Assembly: GCA_003254905.1 (NCBI GenBank)
Contig: QANU01048949.1
Coordinates: forward strand, 410,724-474,723
Origin: Nissolia schottii
Taxonomy: Eukaryota; Streptophyta; Magnoliopsida; Fabales; Fabaceae
Reading direction: 5' to 3'
Length of the DNA: 64,000 bases
The notes below the pieces were generated by a model, which was given only the letters and a program-made list of their open reading frames with translations, did no database searches and was not told where the DNA came from. Each line of letters begins with the position of its first letter. Positions within the stretch are counted from its first letter, which is position 1. Below are positions 1 to 13,059 of the stretch, piece after piece. A program made the translations under genes and the position numbers.

Positions 1-271
1 ATCGTCCTGTACTTATCGAGGAACATTAACCTCATAAAGTTGCTCAATATGAAATTGGCTTCAAAGTACACTATACAGCATTGCATGTTAAATATACAAT
101 GGATTTCATGTTCTTAGGTGGCATAAGAAAAAGGCCAATACGTATAATTACAAATATTTGGAATATATTCAACACATGTTGTTTTCTTACTATGTAACAT
201 ATTCTTTATTGATGACAATTGATGACTTTACACAAAATTGCACGAGTTTATTATTGCAGAGTCTCAAACAT
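1..271. other. 3' flank of the SRF receptor kinase gene
   Basis: AT-rich DNA following the stop codon of the minus-strand receptor kinase. It probably holds the 3' untranslated region of that transcript. I see no other gene. Confidence 0.5.
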
Positions 272-3200
272 CTAAAATGACATTTCTCCGGCATCGTGGT
301 CGAGGCTCCTGTGACCAAAACTAGATTCATCGCTGGGGCGCCGGTGAAGCAAACCTGCTCTTTGCACTAACCGTACCAATGCTTGCACCACCTCCGACAT
401 GGGAGGCCGAAATTCAGGTTCAGGCTGTGCATAAAAAATAAAAAAACACATTCATTCAGAAATAATTGCAAGACTGACGAATGACCATAGGAAAAAACAG
501 ATGAGTTTGTTTTACATGCAGGATACAATAGATCGATATCCCAAATGGGTTTGATAATTCGAAATCTGATACTTTAGAGGAAAATTAGCAGAAAAACTAG
601 AGTAGAGTTTGGTGCCACAAGGCCAGATCATGGATCCTAGTTCCAGGAATTGATGGTAATACTAATATATCATTTTGAGATTGTATCATTCGGAAAGTGG
701 TATCGTACCTGAACACAAAGGGCAATGATATCGGCAAATCGTGACAGTGACTTTGCAGGATACATGCCATTCAAAGTAGGATCAACCATTTTGGCCAAGG
801 CATCTATATCATGGAGCTGTGGAGTAGCCCACCTCACAAGTGACTGCTCCGATCTTACTCGCAAACTGATCAAACATACAACTCATAAATGAAGAGAACG
901 TGAACATGAAGATTAATTTCAATCTTGTAGGGTAAACTCGCCTGTCAAGTGGCTTGCGACCAGTCAAAAGCTCCAACATGACCACGCCAAAGCTGTATAC
1001 ATCACTTTTTACAGTGTATATTCCTGATAATGCAAACTCAGGAGCACTATATCCAAATGAACCACCAACCATCTGAGTAGAAACCTGTTAGACACCGAAT
1101 TATAATGATTTTTACTATGCAGTGTACCATGGAAAGTTATAACAAAAACCATGTTCACTAAACTAAGTGCATGAAAAAATTGGAAGTGTCTTTCACCAAC
1201 CTGTCGTTCTGTGTTTGGTGTTAGAGCAGCTAAACCACAGTCAGACAGGTGAGGATTGAGCTCCTCATCAAGTAATATATTCGCTGATTTGAAATTTCTA
1301 TGTACAACTGAAGGCAAGCACACTTCATGCAAGTACCTGATAGACAAAAGGTGTATGATTCAAAAGAGAAACTAACCCGGCCAACATATACTAACTCACC
1401 CCACAATAGAAGACTTGGGGAGAAAGGAGATAAGGGGAGGAGAGGTTTCTGATGTCTAGCATGGATGAAACATACTCTAAAGCTCGAGCAGTGCCAAGTG
1501 CTATGCGCACACGGGCATTCCAAGATAAAGCTTTACTGCTGCTATCTTCAGCATAGTGGAGCACATCATGCAGATTTCCATTTCCTATGTACTCATAAAC
1601 TAGAAGACGTTGCCCATGCTCTGCACAATACCCTGCTAGTGTAACAATGTTTGGGTGCCGCAAGCGTGACATATTTGAAACAGCTTCAAGAAAGCTGCCT
1701 TCCTCCTGTAATGACAGTGCTGCATTGTCTACCTTCTTAACAGCCATAATCTAAACAAAACCAAGCTCGAAACATTAGAAGCTTGAAATGTACATAAATT
1801 ATAAAGGAAATAAAAACAAAAAGTCCTTTATCAAGTTTAAATTTCTAAGGAAAAACCAAAGTAGGGTGAGGGGGGGAAGGTGAAGTTATAGAGAAATAGA
1901 ATAGGAACTATTGTACTAATGAAGTGCTATTGTCAAGTGGCAAGTACTAAAACAATTAGAATCAATAATTCAATGGGAATAATGAATCCAAATGCAGTAT
2001 TGCAGTTATGACAGTACAAAATTATATGAAACTGTGATCAAGCATTGTCATTAATTTGATTAAACCCTTATAAAACAACAGAGTCTTATGAAGATAAAAA
2101 CTGATTGATAGCATCAAACACCTTTGGTGCTAAATCAAGCAATCTGTGAGGCAGATGGTGACAGATGCATTAACACATATATTCATATATGTCTACTGAA
2201 ATACATCATTATTGTAAGCTGGGTCCAATATGCTTCATTTCCCACATGAATGGTCCAGTATCCAGCTAGCTTGTTCTTTGGGTATTTTATTCGATAAATA
2301 ACTAAATAGTATAAATTTAAATTTGGAATGACAATACAAAGTTATTAGGTAGATAAAAGAAGTCACATTGAAAAGTTACCTTCCCATGTGGGAAATCAGC
2401 CTTGTAAACTCGACCAAAAGAACCTTCACCGATAAGAAACTCCTGACTAAAGCTATTTGTTGCACTTTGGAGAGCAGCTACTGTGTATGATGTAGTGGTT
2501 ATAGGGGACTTCCTCTCCTTTAAAGATCCATCTTTTGAAGGCATCCTCTCAACCATGATTTTGTCGGCAGGAGGAGGTTTCAGATCTGCAATAACAACTG
2601 TACTATTTACTGTCTGTTCTTGCATCTGAGGAGTTACTGCAAGAACAAACACAAACAAACACTGAACTGGTCAGGATCCAAAAAAGGACAGTTTCAGATC
2701 GAAACAATAAATAAATAGTAGGAAATCAGAATGGAGAAGCATTTCACAAGACAATATCAAAAGATAATGCAAGTGAATTTTGTAAAAGAACGAACTGAAA
2801 TGCCACTACAATACTTTTAATAAGAGGTGGATTTGTTGTTAAAACTACAGAAAGGGAATTCACCAGCGATAATTCCAAGAGGAAGACTCCCATTAGATGT
2901 TCTTGCGCCTTTCTCCTTCCTTTTCTGCTTTCGGATACAGAAAACAAGAGCAAGTAGCAGAATGACAGCAACAAACACTGAACCTAAGATAATTCCTACA
3001 ATGGCTCCAGCTGTCAAACCCTTATGGCCATCAGATTTTTCATTATCAGAACCTTGGGTTTTATTATGTGAACCATATCCAGAATCATGGCTATTATTAT
3101 TATTATGAGATCTTCTGGGTGGAGGTGCTGTAAATGGCGACGGAAGAGCAGCAGGTTCATTGTCAAAAGAATTTCCATCATATCTAGTTCCAAAGAACCA

Positions 3201-5175
3201 CATCAACTAAATTGCTGACATCAAGCATTATGAAACAGAATTGCAATTCATACAAAGCTGCATAACACTTACATGAAATTATGGATTGAACTAATCTCAC
3301 GAGGTACCGAACCATTGAAATGATTGTTCGCAACATTTCTGACCAAAAAAAATAAATTATATCGATCATGATAAGAATCTGACAAATGGTCAATTCAATC
3401 ACCAAAGGGAGAATAACTTACAAAGTATCCAAAGGCAAACCAACAAGAGCATTAAGAGAGCCAGTCAACTGATTGTTCTGCAAGAAGCTGCATACAAGTT
3501 TAGATAATAATTAAATAACATGTACTGCAAATTGCAAGCCATTCATCAATAAACATATCATCAAACATACAGAGAAGAAAGATTGGACAATGCACCAAAT
3601 GAACCAGGAAGATCCCCAGAAAAGTTATTGGATGATAGATCCCTGTGCCATTGAAAACAGAGGCAAACATTCATTAAACAAAACCAATGTAAGCTCAAAG
3701 TACTGAAATTGGTTACCTTACCATAGCCACAAACTCAATGAGCATGGCTTTCTTAAGCAGAATATTGAGAAAATGAAATCAATGATGCAAAATTGGAATG
3801 AAGTCTCAGGTAAGATATCTCACAGTGTACCAAGATCAGCAAGACCAGAAAACATGTCTCCAATTGGAAAGGAGAGTACGTTGTGGCTCACATTCCTTAA
3901 GACCATATAGAAACACAGTATAAGTGTGGCACGAACATATGACCAAGTCTGAATATTGAAATAGAATTTTATATATTCAAAAACAACTTACAGATAATGG
4001 AGAGAAAGCATGGAAGAAATAGAAAAAGGAAGAGCTCCACTTAAGTTATTCCATGAAAGGTTCCTGAATGTTACAATTGAAGAGCAATGAGTCTAATGCA
4101 TTCATTGAGAGAAACTATTAAAATTGCAGATAGCTAAATAAATTGATAAGAGCATATAACCGAAGGAAAACATTACAAGCTTGTAAGATTCGGTGGCAAC
4201 TGGTAGGGAATTGTGTCACGGATATTGTTGCCACTCAAGTCACTAGAAAGACACGCACAAAAAAGAAAGTATAATCAACCAATAACATCTGAAAATAGTA
4301 AAGATTATTTAAACACACCAAAAAAAAAATGGTAGAATTATCTCACAGCTTTTTCAGTGACATGAAGTCTGAAAGCAGATATCCCATAGTCCCATTGAGT
4401 CCCAAACCTGCGAGCTCACTAACCAACATTGCAAAAATCAGTTACTTTTGCTTTTCTCAACCATACATAAACGCAGTAGAAAGATAAAAGCAACACTCGT
4501 GAAGTATCGTTGGCATTACATGGAAACAACGGCTGAACCCTCACATGTTACCCCTTTCCATGACTCTCCACCGCATGGATCACCACCTCCGATTTTCCAA
4601 CCCGTTAGTTCAGATGAACTGTTAAACGCGTTGTACATGACCTCAAGTGCTTGAACTGCAAAAGTAATGAAAACTCAAAACCAATAGTTGACAAGAGCAT
4701 TACCACCAGCCACTAAAATTCTTGAAAGGAAATATACGAAATTTGCAAACTGCACTTATCATCATCGCTACAAACCCGGGGTCCAGCCTAACCTTGGTTT
4801 CAAAATGAACAAATAAACAAAAGAGGAGAAAAAATGATCAAGCTTTAGTATGAAAAAGCATAAAGCCACTCTGCATTTTCTCTGCAACAAAAAAATCAAA
4901 GTAGAACAAGCCAAAGACTCCAACTTTAGGCTCAACGCATCTACCCCACAATACAAAATCCAAACTTTTCCACAGAATCAAGTATTCGCCGTGGCATTGT
5001 CAAATTAGGGGCGACCAAACCGACCAATCAAGCGCACGAGTGATCAAACCAAAAAAGAAGAAGAAGAAGAGGGAGTACCATCAGAAGGGTCAGTGTTGGC
5101 GAGAGCAAGAGGCAGAGAAACAAAGATGAAAGCGACAAAAAGGAGTGAAACAGGGAAGAAATGGGTGTCAGCCAT
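272..5175 (-). CDS. SRF: STRUBBELIG-receptor family LRR receptor-like kinase (SRF6/7-like)
   Basis: Plasma-membrane LRR receptor-like kinase of the plant STRUBBELIG-receptor family. Sixteen coding exons, read from the high coordinate: 5079-5175, 4520-4655, 4347-4418, 4177-4242, 3992-4063, 3824-3895, 3571-3642, 3422-3487, 3273-3338, 2864-3183, 2380-2636, 1476-1750, 1201-1336, 942-1084, 709-865, 272-424. They sum to 2160 bases, an open frame of 719 residues, normal for the family. A signal peptide covers about residues 1-27. Six to seven LRRs are encoded by 66/72-bp exons. A Pro/Asn-rich juxtamembrane stretch is followed by a membrane helix at about 296-322. The kinase domain has GEGSFG (416-421) and the invariant Lys in AVKK (437). 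The catalytic loop reads HRN (536-538) instead of HRD, and DFG reads DCG (556-558), so it looks like a pseudokinase, as known for this family. The intron at 866-941 uses a GC donor. The start was chosen because it is the ATG opening the signal peptide. SRF members act in tissue morphogenesis and cell-wall signalling; the role here is inferred. Confidence 0.93.
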
Positions 5176-8100
5176 GGAGGGTGGTTGCAGCTGACTCTGC
5201 AGTTGCAGTTGCAGAGGGGGGGGTTCAGGGGAAGCAGGAGGGAAGATGCATGAGAAGCTTGAAGGAAAGAATTGGAATGGGAATGGGAATGATGAGATGG
5301 TGAGCAGTTGCACAAGGCAGCGCCATTAAAGCGAGGGTGAGGTGGAGATTCGTAGCTTTGATTAATGAAAAGAGAGAAAGAGGGAAAAATAAACAGTGTG
5401 TGCTGTGCGACTAATGAGTGTGTGTCGGCGAAAAAACAAAAAACAAAAAAAAAAAGTTGAAAAATATATAGTTTAAAAAATTTTAGACTATCTTTGGATA
5501 ATACTAATTAAATTCTTAAACTAAATTTAAATTAAAAATGAAAAAATAGTTACTATGTTATTTATAATTTCACCTACCATGTCTATTAATCTATCATCAT
5601 TGACTCATTCAGTGTACCAATGAGATCTCAATTGAACCTAAATTTTATTAAGAAGTGTTATTTTAATATTAAATTTGGTATCATGATATAAATGCAAGTC
5701 TCATGATATATTGTCAAAAAAATATTTAGTTTAATATAAACATCAAATTTAATGTTAAAATATCATAGTTCGTATTAAAATCTCATCATCTAATAAATGA
5801 TGGATGAGATTATCATTTGTTTTAACTACATGAATTCAAGCAATATTCTTTTGTTCTATCTATGTAAGTTCTACTAGGTAATATTTCTCACGAGGAAAAG
5901 GAGAAGTTGGCTGGCTAGTTGGTTGGTTTAGAAGAAGCCAAAACACCGACGTACATGGTGGTATGGGGTATGGCGCTTTTCTTTCGGTTGTATCTCCTTT
6001 CTTTCTCTTCTTGAGAATTTTGGATTGGATTTTCTGCTATTTTCTCGTGGGTTCCTTTTCCCCCACACCTCATTGTAGTCCTTTTCTTCCTATTCTATGC
6101 CATTTTCTCATACACGGCCTTTTATTAGATGCTACTCATAAACACACAGTATTATTGCTCAATGCTCATGCACAACAACGAAGTTAGCTCACTTCAACGA
6201 CCTTGATTATGCATTTGTTACCTCTATAAGACATTTGATTGAAACCCGATGTTGATATTGATATATGTATGAAATTGGAATATTGGAGTGAACCGTATTT
6301 ATAATCTAATTTTTTTTNTATGCAGGATCTTAAATAAAATTCACAACACATTTAAAGTTGATTTCAATGATCACTTGCTGAAAATTACAATGGGTTCCCC
6401 AAGAGATGTCAACAAAAGCACCCTATAATTTAGCAAAAGTGACAACAATACATAATATTATAACTAAAGGTTAAGATAAAACTTTTCATGGTGATCCTAA
6501 AAACGGGTGAATATATTGAATAGTATGTAAGTTGTGATTTTTCATTAACGATTAATGGAAACAACGATCTTGAAATTCATGATTATCACACTATGAAACG
6601 AGATTGAGAATAAGAATGACATACCCAAATTCATATCGTAATTGAACCGATTGATTCTTTTCTCTTCTCTTCCTTTGATCCTTTCAACCCCTTCTAATGG
6701 TGAGAAGAACGTTTTCTTTGGTAGACCTCAAACCCTAATGATTTCTGAATTCTTTGGAATCCTTGAATCCCTATTTTTTTTGAGTAACGTCATCTTATTT
6801 ATAAGGGAGAGGAGGAGGGTCGGTTTTACCAAAATACCTCCCACTAACTCTATAATATTTTATAGGATTAATTGTCATCATCTTAATCTCCTTTTATTAG
6901 AATTAGCACTACTGTTAGTTACATGGATCATATTATCATGAGATTATAAAATAATCTTACATAGTATACCATAATAATTCAACTAGCCAATAATCCAATT
7001 TTTTTAAAATGTCTTACATAAAATAACATATAATTAAATAATAGTATACAATAATTTGTATAATAACATTGCATCAAAATTAAATCTATAATTTTTAACA
7101 AGGAAATAATAGTACGTAGAAAAAAATCCCATAATTTGTGCCACATTGGGCTGGACCCAGGTACGTCACAGGCATAGCCGAAGAAAACTAGTGTAGTTAC
7201 CCAAACCATGTTAATTCATGAAGAATAAAAAAAAGAAAAGAAGCGCATCGAGCCCGTCCTCTTTTTGGAGCGTTTTTCAAAACATTCTTATTGAAATATT
7301 GGTGTTAACTTCGAACCAAAAATGATACACAGTTAATAAAAGAAGGGCAAAAATAATGACAAAGCAATGGTCTAAAAGGGGATTAGTATCCGTTTATTTT
7401 CAATATCACAATCACGTTAAAAGAGAGATGAGAATAAATTCTCTATTTTAAAATTTCACTTGATCATGGGTTGATGAACCTTTTTAAAATTGATAGTACT
7501 TAATTTAAAAGTTTATACATATATCTCTCCTAATATAATCATGTCATATTGTAAATAAACATGAAAGAATATTTCTTAAGGCAGCATTTAGTAAGCATTT
7601 TGAAACAGAAAATCTAGAAATGCAGGGACAGTGGAGATGCGCCCCTTGCATCCATCCGTTTAAGAGGTATGAAAATCAGCTTAAAATTCATCTATAGGCG
7701 TGCTTTGAATTTCTTTTTTTTAGATATACAAGATTAATTACAAAATTATTCTGAGATAATGATAATTTTAAGTTTTACGTTTTCGTTTTATTCTCTAAAC
7801 ATATTTTTGTCTCCACTATTTTTGTATTTTTTATGTCGCGCTTACCAAACCACTACTTAACAAAGCATGGTACAAAAAGTTGTAAAAGATAAATCTCAAA
7901 AGTTCCATGCTCACTAAAGATGATAAGTCCCTCTATTTTACTTTAAGATCCTCAATTATTTGGGCTGATTTTTGGCCAGACTGAATTTGTGGTTGTTTTC
8001 GATTTAGCTAACTTAAGGTTCAAGAAGCATCAAAACTAGTACGACCAAATGTAGAATTTATCTTGCAGATGTGCACAAGCTAATGACATTTCCCCAAAAT

Positions 8101-9553
8101 AGATGTACATGCTTTTGGAGTTGTTTTCAATGAACATTATGAACTCATATATGCTAAATAAGCTATTTCCAAGACTAAGGCAGTCAAACGGGCCAATCTG
8201 GCTTGTTTAACCCAAGTGTTAAACGGGTATGATCTTAACGAGCCTTTATTATTTGTGGTCTGATTTTTATATGTTTGGTCTCTCTATTTAATGTGGGTAA
8301 ATGGGTTAGTCTGTAAATTATGTCTATGTTAGCACTAAGCTGACTAATTTGGCATGCAGGTTAAATGAGTCAGGCCTTAATGGACTTTTGCTATTCACAG
8401 GCTAAATTTTATACGTTTGGTCCATCAATTTGACTAAGTAAATAGGTCAGAATCGCATAACAGACTCATTTTGATAGCTCTAATCATGACAAACATCAAA
8501 AGGCATATCCTCCAAAATAAAATAAAATTGTTGACTCTAGGCATTCTACAACAACCCCCTTGTGAGCCTATTAACAAGGTGATGGATTGTCTTATTGAAT
8601 TCATAATTAGAGAACTATATACTCAAATGAAAAATAGTAGTCCAATAAATTGATATTCTTTCGTTCATTTTTAGCTGTCATTTTATTAAAAAAGGACAAT
8701 TAAACATTTACGGAATAAGTACCTGAATGTAGATGAAATTTTTTCTCGAAACCCACTTAACACACATGCAATGAATTTTTTTTAAAAATGTTATATGAAT
8801 AATAAAAGTGAACAATTATACATAAACAATATACAAAATATATTAAGAAGATAAAATTATTATATAATATAATAAATATGTGAGACTCACATATAATTAA
8901 AGTCATTATATTTTACAAGTGGTCCATACTTTTGTTGTCGACCTAGCATAGCCTAATTTCCCTTGTTGGCGAACTGCTTCGCATCCCACCTGCTACCTCC
9001 TATGGGTAGGTAACGCATTAAAACAAAACAAAGTACCGTTGGGAAAATTCACCAAAATCCAAAGCATTCATTCCCATACCTGAAGTTAGGCGCGGCAAGA
9101 GTACAGTTATCCGTATCCATCTACAACATCTTATGTATCCTTTTCTTTGGGTGGGGCCCTTACGAAATGGACGCTATATCCACACGACTATTCGAACTAA
9201 CATAGTATAGCATGTGTGAACGAATGCATAAATAATCTAGCTAAGCTTCCAAGCAAGTCAATTTTAAAATTTGTCAACTAGAAATAGAATGAATGTACAA
9301 GACAACAAAATACTAAGACGCTTATATTGTCACGTTTCAAAATGTTGACGCTGGTTTTTGTTGCCCAGGTGAACCTATTATAAGCTTAGGTAGAGAGTTG
9401 AAGTTGGTTTGGTAAAGTTTTTTTTGAATGCATTTTTGTTTTTAAAAAAGTATAAATTAATTTCTTTGGATTTGGTAAATAAAAAAGTTAAAAAACTTTT
9501 ACTCTTACATTTTAAGAGCTAGATATGCTTTTAAAAGTTCTCAAAATAAGTTT
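5176..9553. other. gene-free AT-rich spacer
   Basis: Upstream region of the receptor kinase gene and then about 4 kb of AT-rich spacer. The first 200 bases are purine-rich on the plus strand (pyrimidine-rich for the minus-strand transcript) and are likely its 5' leader and promoter. Short open frames here lack homologous motifs. A probable MITE lies at about 7580-7857. A single N is at 6318. Nothing else could be recognised. Confidence 0.5.
7580..7857. mobile_element. probable MITE with imperfect terminal inverted repeats
   Basis: The left end (from about 7580) and the reverse complement of the right end (to about 7857) are similar over about 50 bases. Both carry a TTTRGTAAGC-like core, then A-rich sequence, then GGGACA or GGAGACA. 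At about 280 bases with no coding content it fits a non-autonomous hAT-like MITE. The ends and target duplication are not certain. Confidence 0.4.
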
Positions 9554-10277
9554 NNNNNNNNNNNNNNNNNNNNNNNNNNNNNNNNNNNNNNNNNNNNNNN
9601 NNNNNNNNNNNNNNNNNNNNNNNNNNNNNNNNNNNNNNNNNNNNNNNNNNNNNNNNNNNNNNNNNNNNNNNNNNNNNNNNNNNNNNNNNNNNNNNNNNNN
9701 NNNNNNNNNNNNNNNNNNNNNNNNNNNNNNNNNNNNNNNNNNNNNNNNNNNNNNNNNNNNNNNNNNNNNNNNNNNNNNNNNNNNNNNNNNNNNNNNNNNN
9801 NNNNNNNNNNNNNNNNNNNNNNNNNNNNNNNNNNNNNNNNNNNNNNNNNNNNNNNNNNNNNNNNNNNNNNNNNNNNNNNNNNNNNNNNNNNNNNNNNNNN
9901 NNNNNNNNNNNNNNNNNNNNNNNNNNNNNNNNNNNNNNNNNNNNNNNNNNNNNNNNNNNNNNNNNNNNNNNNNNNNNNNNNNNNNNNNNNNNNNNNNNNN
10001 NNNNNNNNNNNNNNNNNNNNNNNNNNNNNNNNNNNNNNNNNNNNNNNNNNNNNNNNNNNNNNNNNNNNNNNNNNNNNNNNNNNNNNNNNNNNNNNNNNNN
10101 NNNNNNNNNNNNNNNNNNNNNNNNNNNNNNNNNNNNNNNNNNNNNNNNNNNNNNNNNNNNNNNNNNNNNNNNNNNNNNNNNNNNNNNNNNNNNNNNNNNN
10201 NNNNNNNNNNNNNNNNNNNNNNNNNNNNNNNNNNNNNNNNNNNNNNNNNNNNNNNNNNNNNNNNNNNNNNNNNNNNN
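9554..10277. other. assembly gap (724 N)
   Basis: A run of 724 N bases. The content is unknown. The right border abuts a repeat-family copy, which may explain why the gap was not closed. Confidence 0.99.
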
Positions 10278-10481
10278 ACACCAAAAACTATACACCATAC
10301 ATACACCTCGTATTTATATACATAAAGTTTGTGTTTTAACTCATGTAATGTTTGTGCACTTAATTAAGTATAGTTGAGAGTATCATTTACAAGTTTGTAA
10401 TGTTTGTGCACTCGTGAGAATAAAGTTTGTGTATTATTAATGATGTATGTATGAGAGTATGAAATTGGGTGTATATGTAAC
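10278..10481 (-). mobile_element. short copy of the TIR element family seen at 44.7-45.85 kb
   Basis: This stretch carries the reverse complement of the key words of the larger element: GTGCACAAACATTAC twice and CACAAACTTTAT twice. At its two borders it has sequences like that element's termini (CCATACATACACCTC on the left, GGGTGTATATGTAAC on the right). It looks like an internally deleted member of the same family in the opposite orientation. Its left end may lie in the N gap. Confidence 0.5.
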
Positions 10482-11089
10482 ATTTTTGTTACTATAAATA
10501 CTCGAAAACCGTAGCTTGTAAGAGTAGATTCATGATCATGACACTTGCCGAAAAAATGGGATCATACTCTGACGAATCATATGCATGAGCATGCGTACTT
10601 TTTTGTGAATTAATCACCTCCTAAAGCAACGAGATTATTCCAAAAGCATTATATATGTGTAGCTAGTAATGAGGTTAAATAATTTAAATCACCGAAGAAC
10701 AAGCTGTCCTTCTTTCACAATGTTGTTCTTCCATGACGTTCAAAGGTTATTCAACCTCAATGCAACATAATGGACACGCATTCTTAACTTCCAAACACCA
10801 CATTATGCACGAAATTGATTCCAATAGTATAAAGATTTTAAATAATCAATAATAAAAAAATATAATTAATGTTAAATAAATGGGTGTGTCTGTATGACTA
10901 TATGTCTGTAAAGTCATGATCAAATTTAAAAAACTTAAAATAATGATATATATGTGTGTATGTTTTACAGTCTAATCTTAGAAAGTTTACACTCGACATA
11001 TGACTCACTTCACATCTCAATTTGAGGGCTTAAGTTATGGTCTAATCCTGAGATTTGTCTTGCAGAGCTAAGATAATGTCGACCCACTT

Positions 11090-11500
11090 TCACATATATA
11101 AGTCTTAGCCCAATACATTGGACTTAGGACCCACATCTCACAGCCCAAGCATTAGCATCCACCTGCATAACTGTTGAGGAACGTGTAACGTATATGACCT
11201 TTATGAGACATCATGAGCACATTTATGCACATAAGACATAATTATTTCATGAAGATCTCGGCCACAGTTACAAAACAACTCAATGGATAGAATGCAAACC
11301 ATCCCCTCATAGTGTATAAATATGATTCTCATTCATGCTCTGCTACGTTCTCTTTCTAATAATCACCTCATATTACTTACATATAAACTTGATTATCGAA
11401 GTGATTTTTGCAGACACTACCACCACCAGCCTGTATATTCACCTTGATAGCTCTCATAATCATCTTTAGGTCAAGATTACGAGTTTTATCTCAATAAGTC
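11090..11500 (+). mobile_element. possible solo LTR or LTR remnant (Ty3/gypsy-like), fossil
   Basis: The order of motifs resembles the 3' half of plant gypsy LTRs: a TATA-like GTATAAATA near 11319, pyrimidine-rich TTCTCTTTCTAATAATCACC, then a segment with CGAAGTGATTTTTGCAG followed by a CACCTTGATAGC-type stretch. The decayed element at 59.7 kb has a comparable CATCGGAGTCCTTGCAG segment. No internal coding part is adjacent, so a solo LTR or fragment is the simplest reading. It appears old and degraded. The ends are approximate. Confidence 0.3.
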
Positions 11501-11774
11501 TAACTTGCTCGTAACAATATATATTATAATATTTTATTAATTTAGTAAAAAAAATATATGTAGTAAAATGGAAATTTTCCCCCTAAAAGAAGGTAATGCT
11601 TCCTATCCCGTAAAAAAAAAAATCTCTGATCAAAATATCAAATAAATGACATTTTACATGAGAAAATGAAAAATGCCAAAAACAATAATAACAAATTAAA
11701 AAAAAAAAAGGCCGGACATTAGTACAAGATGGGTCCAAGTGGGCCATTATTTAACACGAAAGAAACGCATTGTC

Positions 11775-11798
11775 CACACACACACACACACACACACA
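11775..11798. repeat. (CA)12 microsatellite
   Basis: Perfect dinucleotide CA run of 24 bases in the region upstream of the OSCA gene. Confidence 0.95.
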
Positions 11799-13059
11799 GT
11801 GGATACGCCGTCGCTTTACAACTCCTCTCCTCTCTGTCGCTAGCTAATCTTTCTGCGTCTTCAGGTTCAGGCTCAGGTTACCCCCTTTACCCTTAGCCTA
11901 GTTTCTCACGCTCCCTAACGGCGCGTGAATCCAACACATTTTCCTTCACACGCACGGAACACTCCTCTAGTCTCGAGTACCACCAGAAAGAAAACAATGA
12001 AAAAGTAGCCGTTGCCCGTTGCTCCCGCCACGTGGCACCTTGCCGACACACTGCTTGGAGTCCACGATGCTCTAGCTAAGATTGAATCCTTCTAACTTTG
12101 TAAGTAGTAATATTTACTATATTTGTTCACAAAATCACAACACATTTCTTTCTTGTTTTAATTAAAATATTATATTATTAGTAGTAATTTTGTAACAGAA
12201 AATCACGCACTTTTTATAAGATGTGGCACACTACTAGGCTGGCTACCTACTTAACTAGATAAAAGCTAAAATTTTCAGATTAGCAGATTGTGATATACGC
12301 CTCCATTGTCTTCTTCTTCTTCTCCTCCTTCACATGGAAGCCTATCTCAGTTTTGTTTGTTTTTCCCATTTGTGAAGATATCATATAGTTGGTGTGTTAC
12401 AAGGGAAAAGTGCCTCCTCCTGATCGTGGCGTGTCTTCGACGGAGGTATCACTGCAAGAGCTCCCTCAAGCCCCGAATCTGCTGCTTGCTTCCGTTCCCT
12501 TTCCAAGATATCCCAAACACCCTTTTATTCAACTTTGGATCTTCACCTTTGGTTTCCTCTCATTCCTGGATTAGTGGATTTTCAACACCTTCAGCTGATT
12601 GTGAATCACACGCACAAAAGTACGAGCCTTCCCCCCCNTCATGCCAGTTGATGTGTAAAATCTTGGAACTGTTTCCTGTTGGGAAAGAAAAATGGACTTT
12701 CTATTTGTGCTATGCCTGTTTTAGCCCCCAGCCGAGTAAAATTTGTTGTTTGAAGCACTTCGAGTCTTTGGTAAATTTCGGATAAGTAAAACTTAGGGCG
12801 GAAACAGAAAATGGTTACTGCATTCAAACAGAGATGAGAAATTAGCTTGTATATATCATTCATGCAAATAATCATGTAAAACCTCTTGTTTCAAGGTTAT
12901 GTTTATGTTTAATGGAAAGGCATGATCTTCTGATATTTCCATTAACTTAGAGTTTGGTTCAAATTAGTTGTGTGTGTGTGAGTCTATCCCTCTTTTTCCA
13001 TTCACTTATTTATAACTGCTTTGCAGGAAGGAGGGCATTCGTTTTAGAGAGGAAAAGAG

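Larger units (their letters stand above)
10482..13059. other. spacer and 5' leader of the OSCA gene
   Basis: AT-rich spacer holding an LTR-like remnant at about 11090-11500, a (CA)12 run at 11775-11798, and then, from about 11800, pyrimidine-rich sequence that probably contains promoter and leader exons of the OSCA gene. A clear 3' splice site at 13026 (TTGCAG) lies 33 bases before the start codon, so the leader is split by at least one intron. A single N is at 12638. Short frames here look non-coding. Confidence 0.45.

Noticed and set aside
5028-5315. N-terminal extension of the SRF protein beyond the chosen ATG
   Set aside because: The upstream in-frame sequence begins with non-ATG codons and would bury the signal peptide.
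9512-10325. Long open frames on both strands across the N run
   Set aside because: They consist of N bases and are artefacts of the assembly gap.
12306-12785. Open frame of about 159 codons upstream of the OSCA gene
   Set aside because: It has no ATG at its start, contains an N, shows no motif and lies in what looks like a spliced 5' leader.
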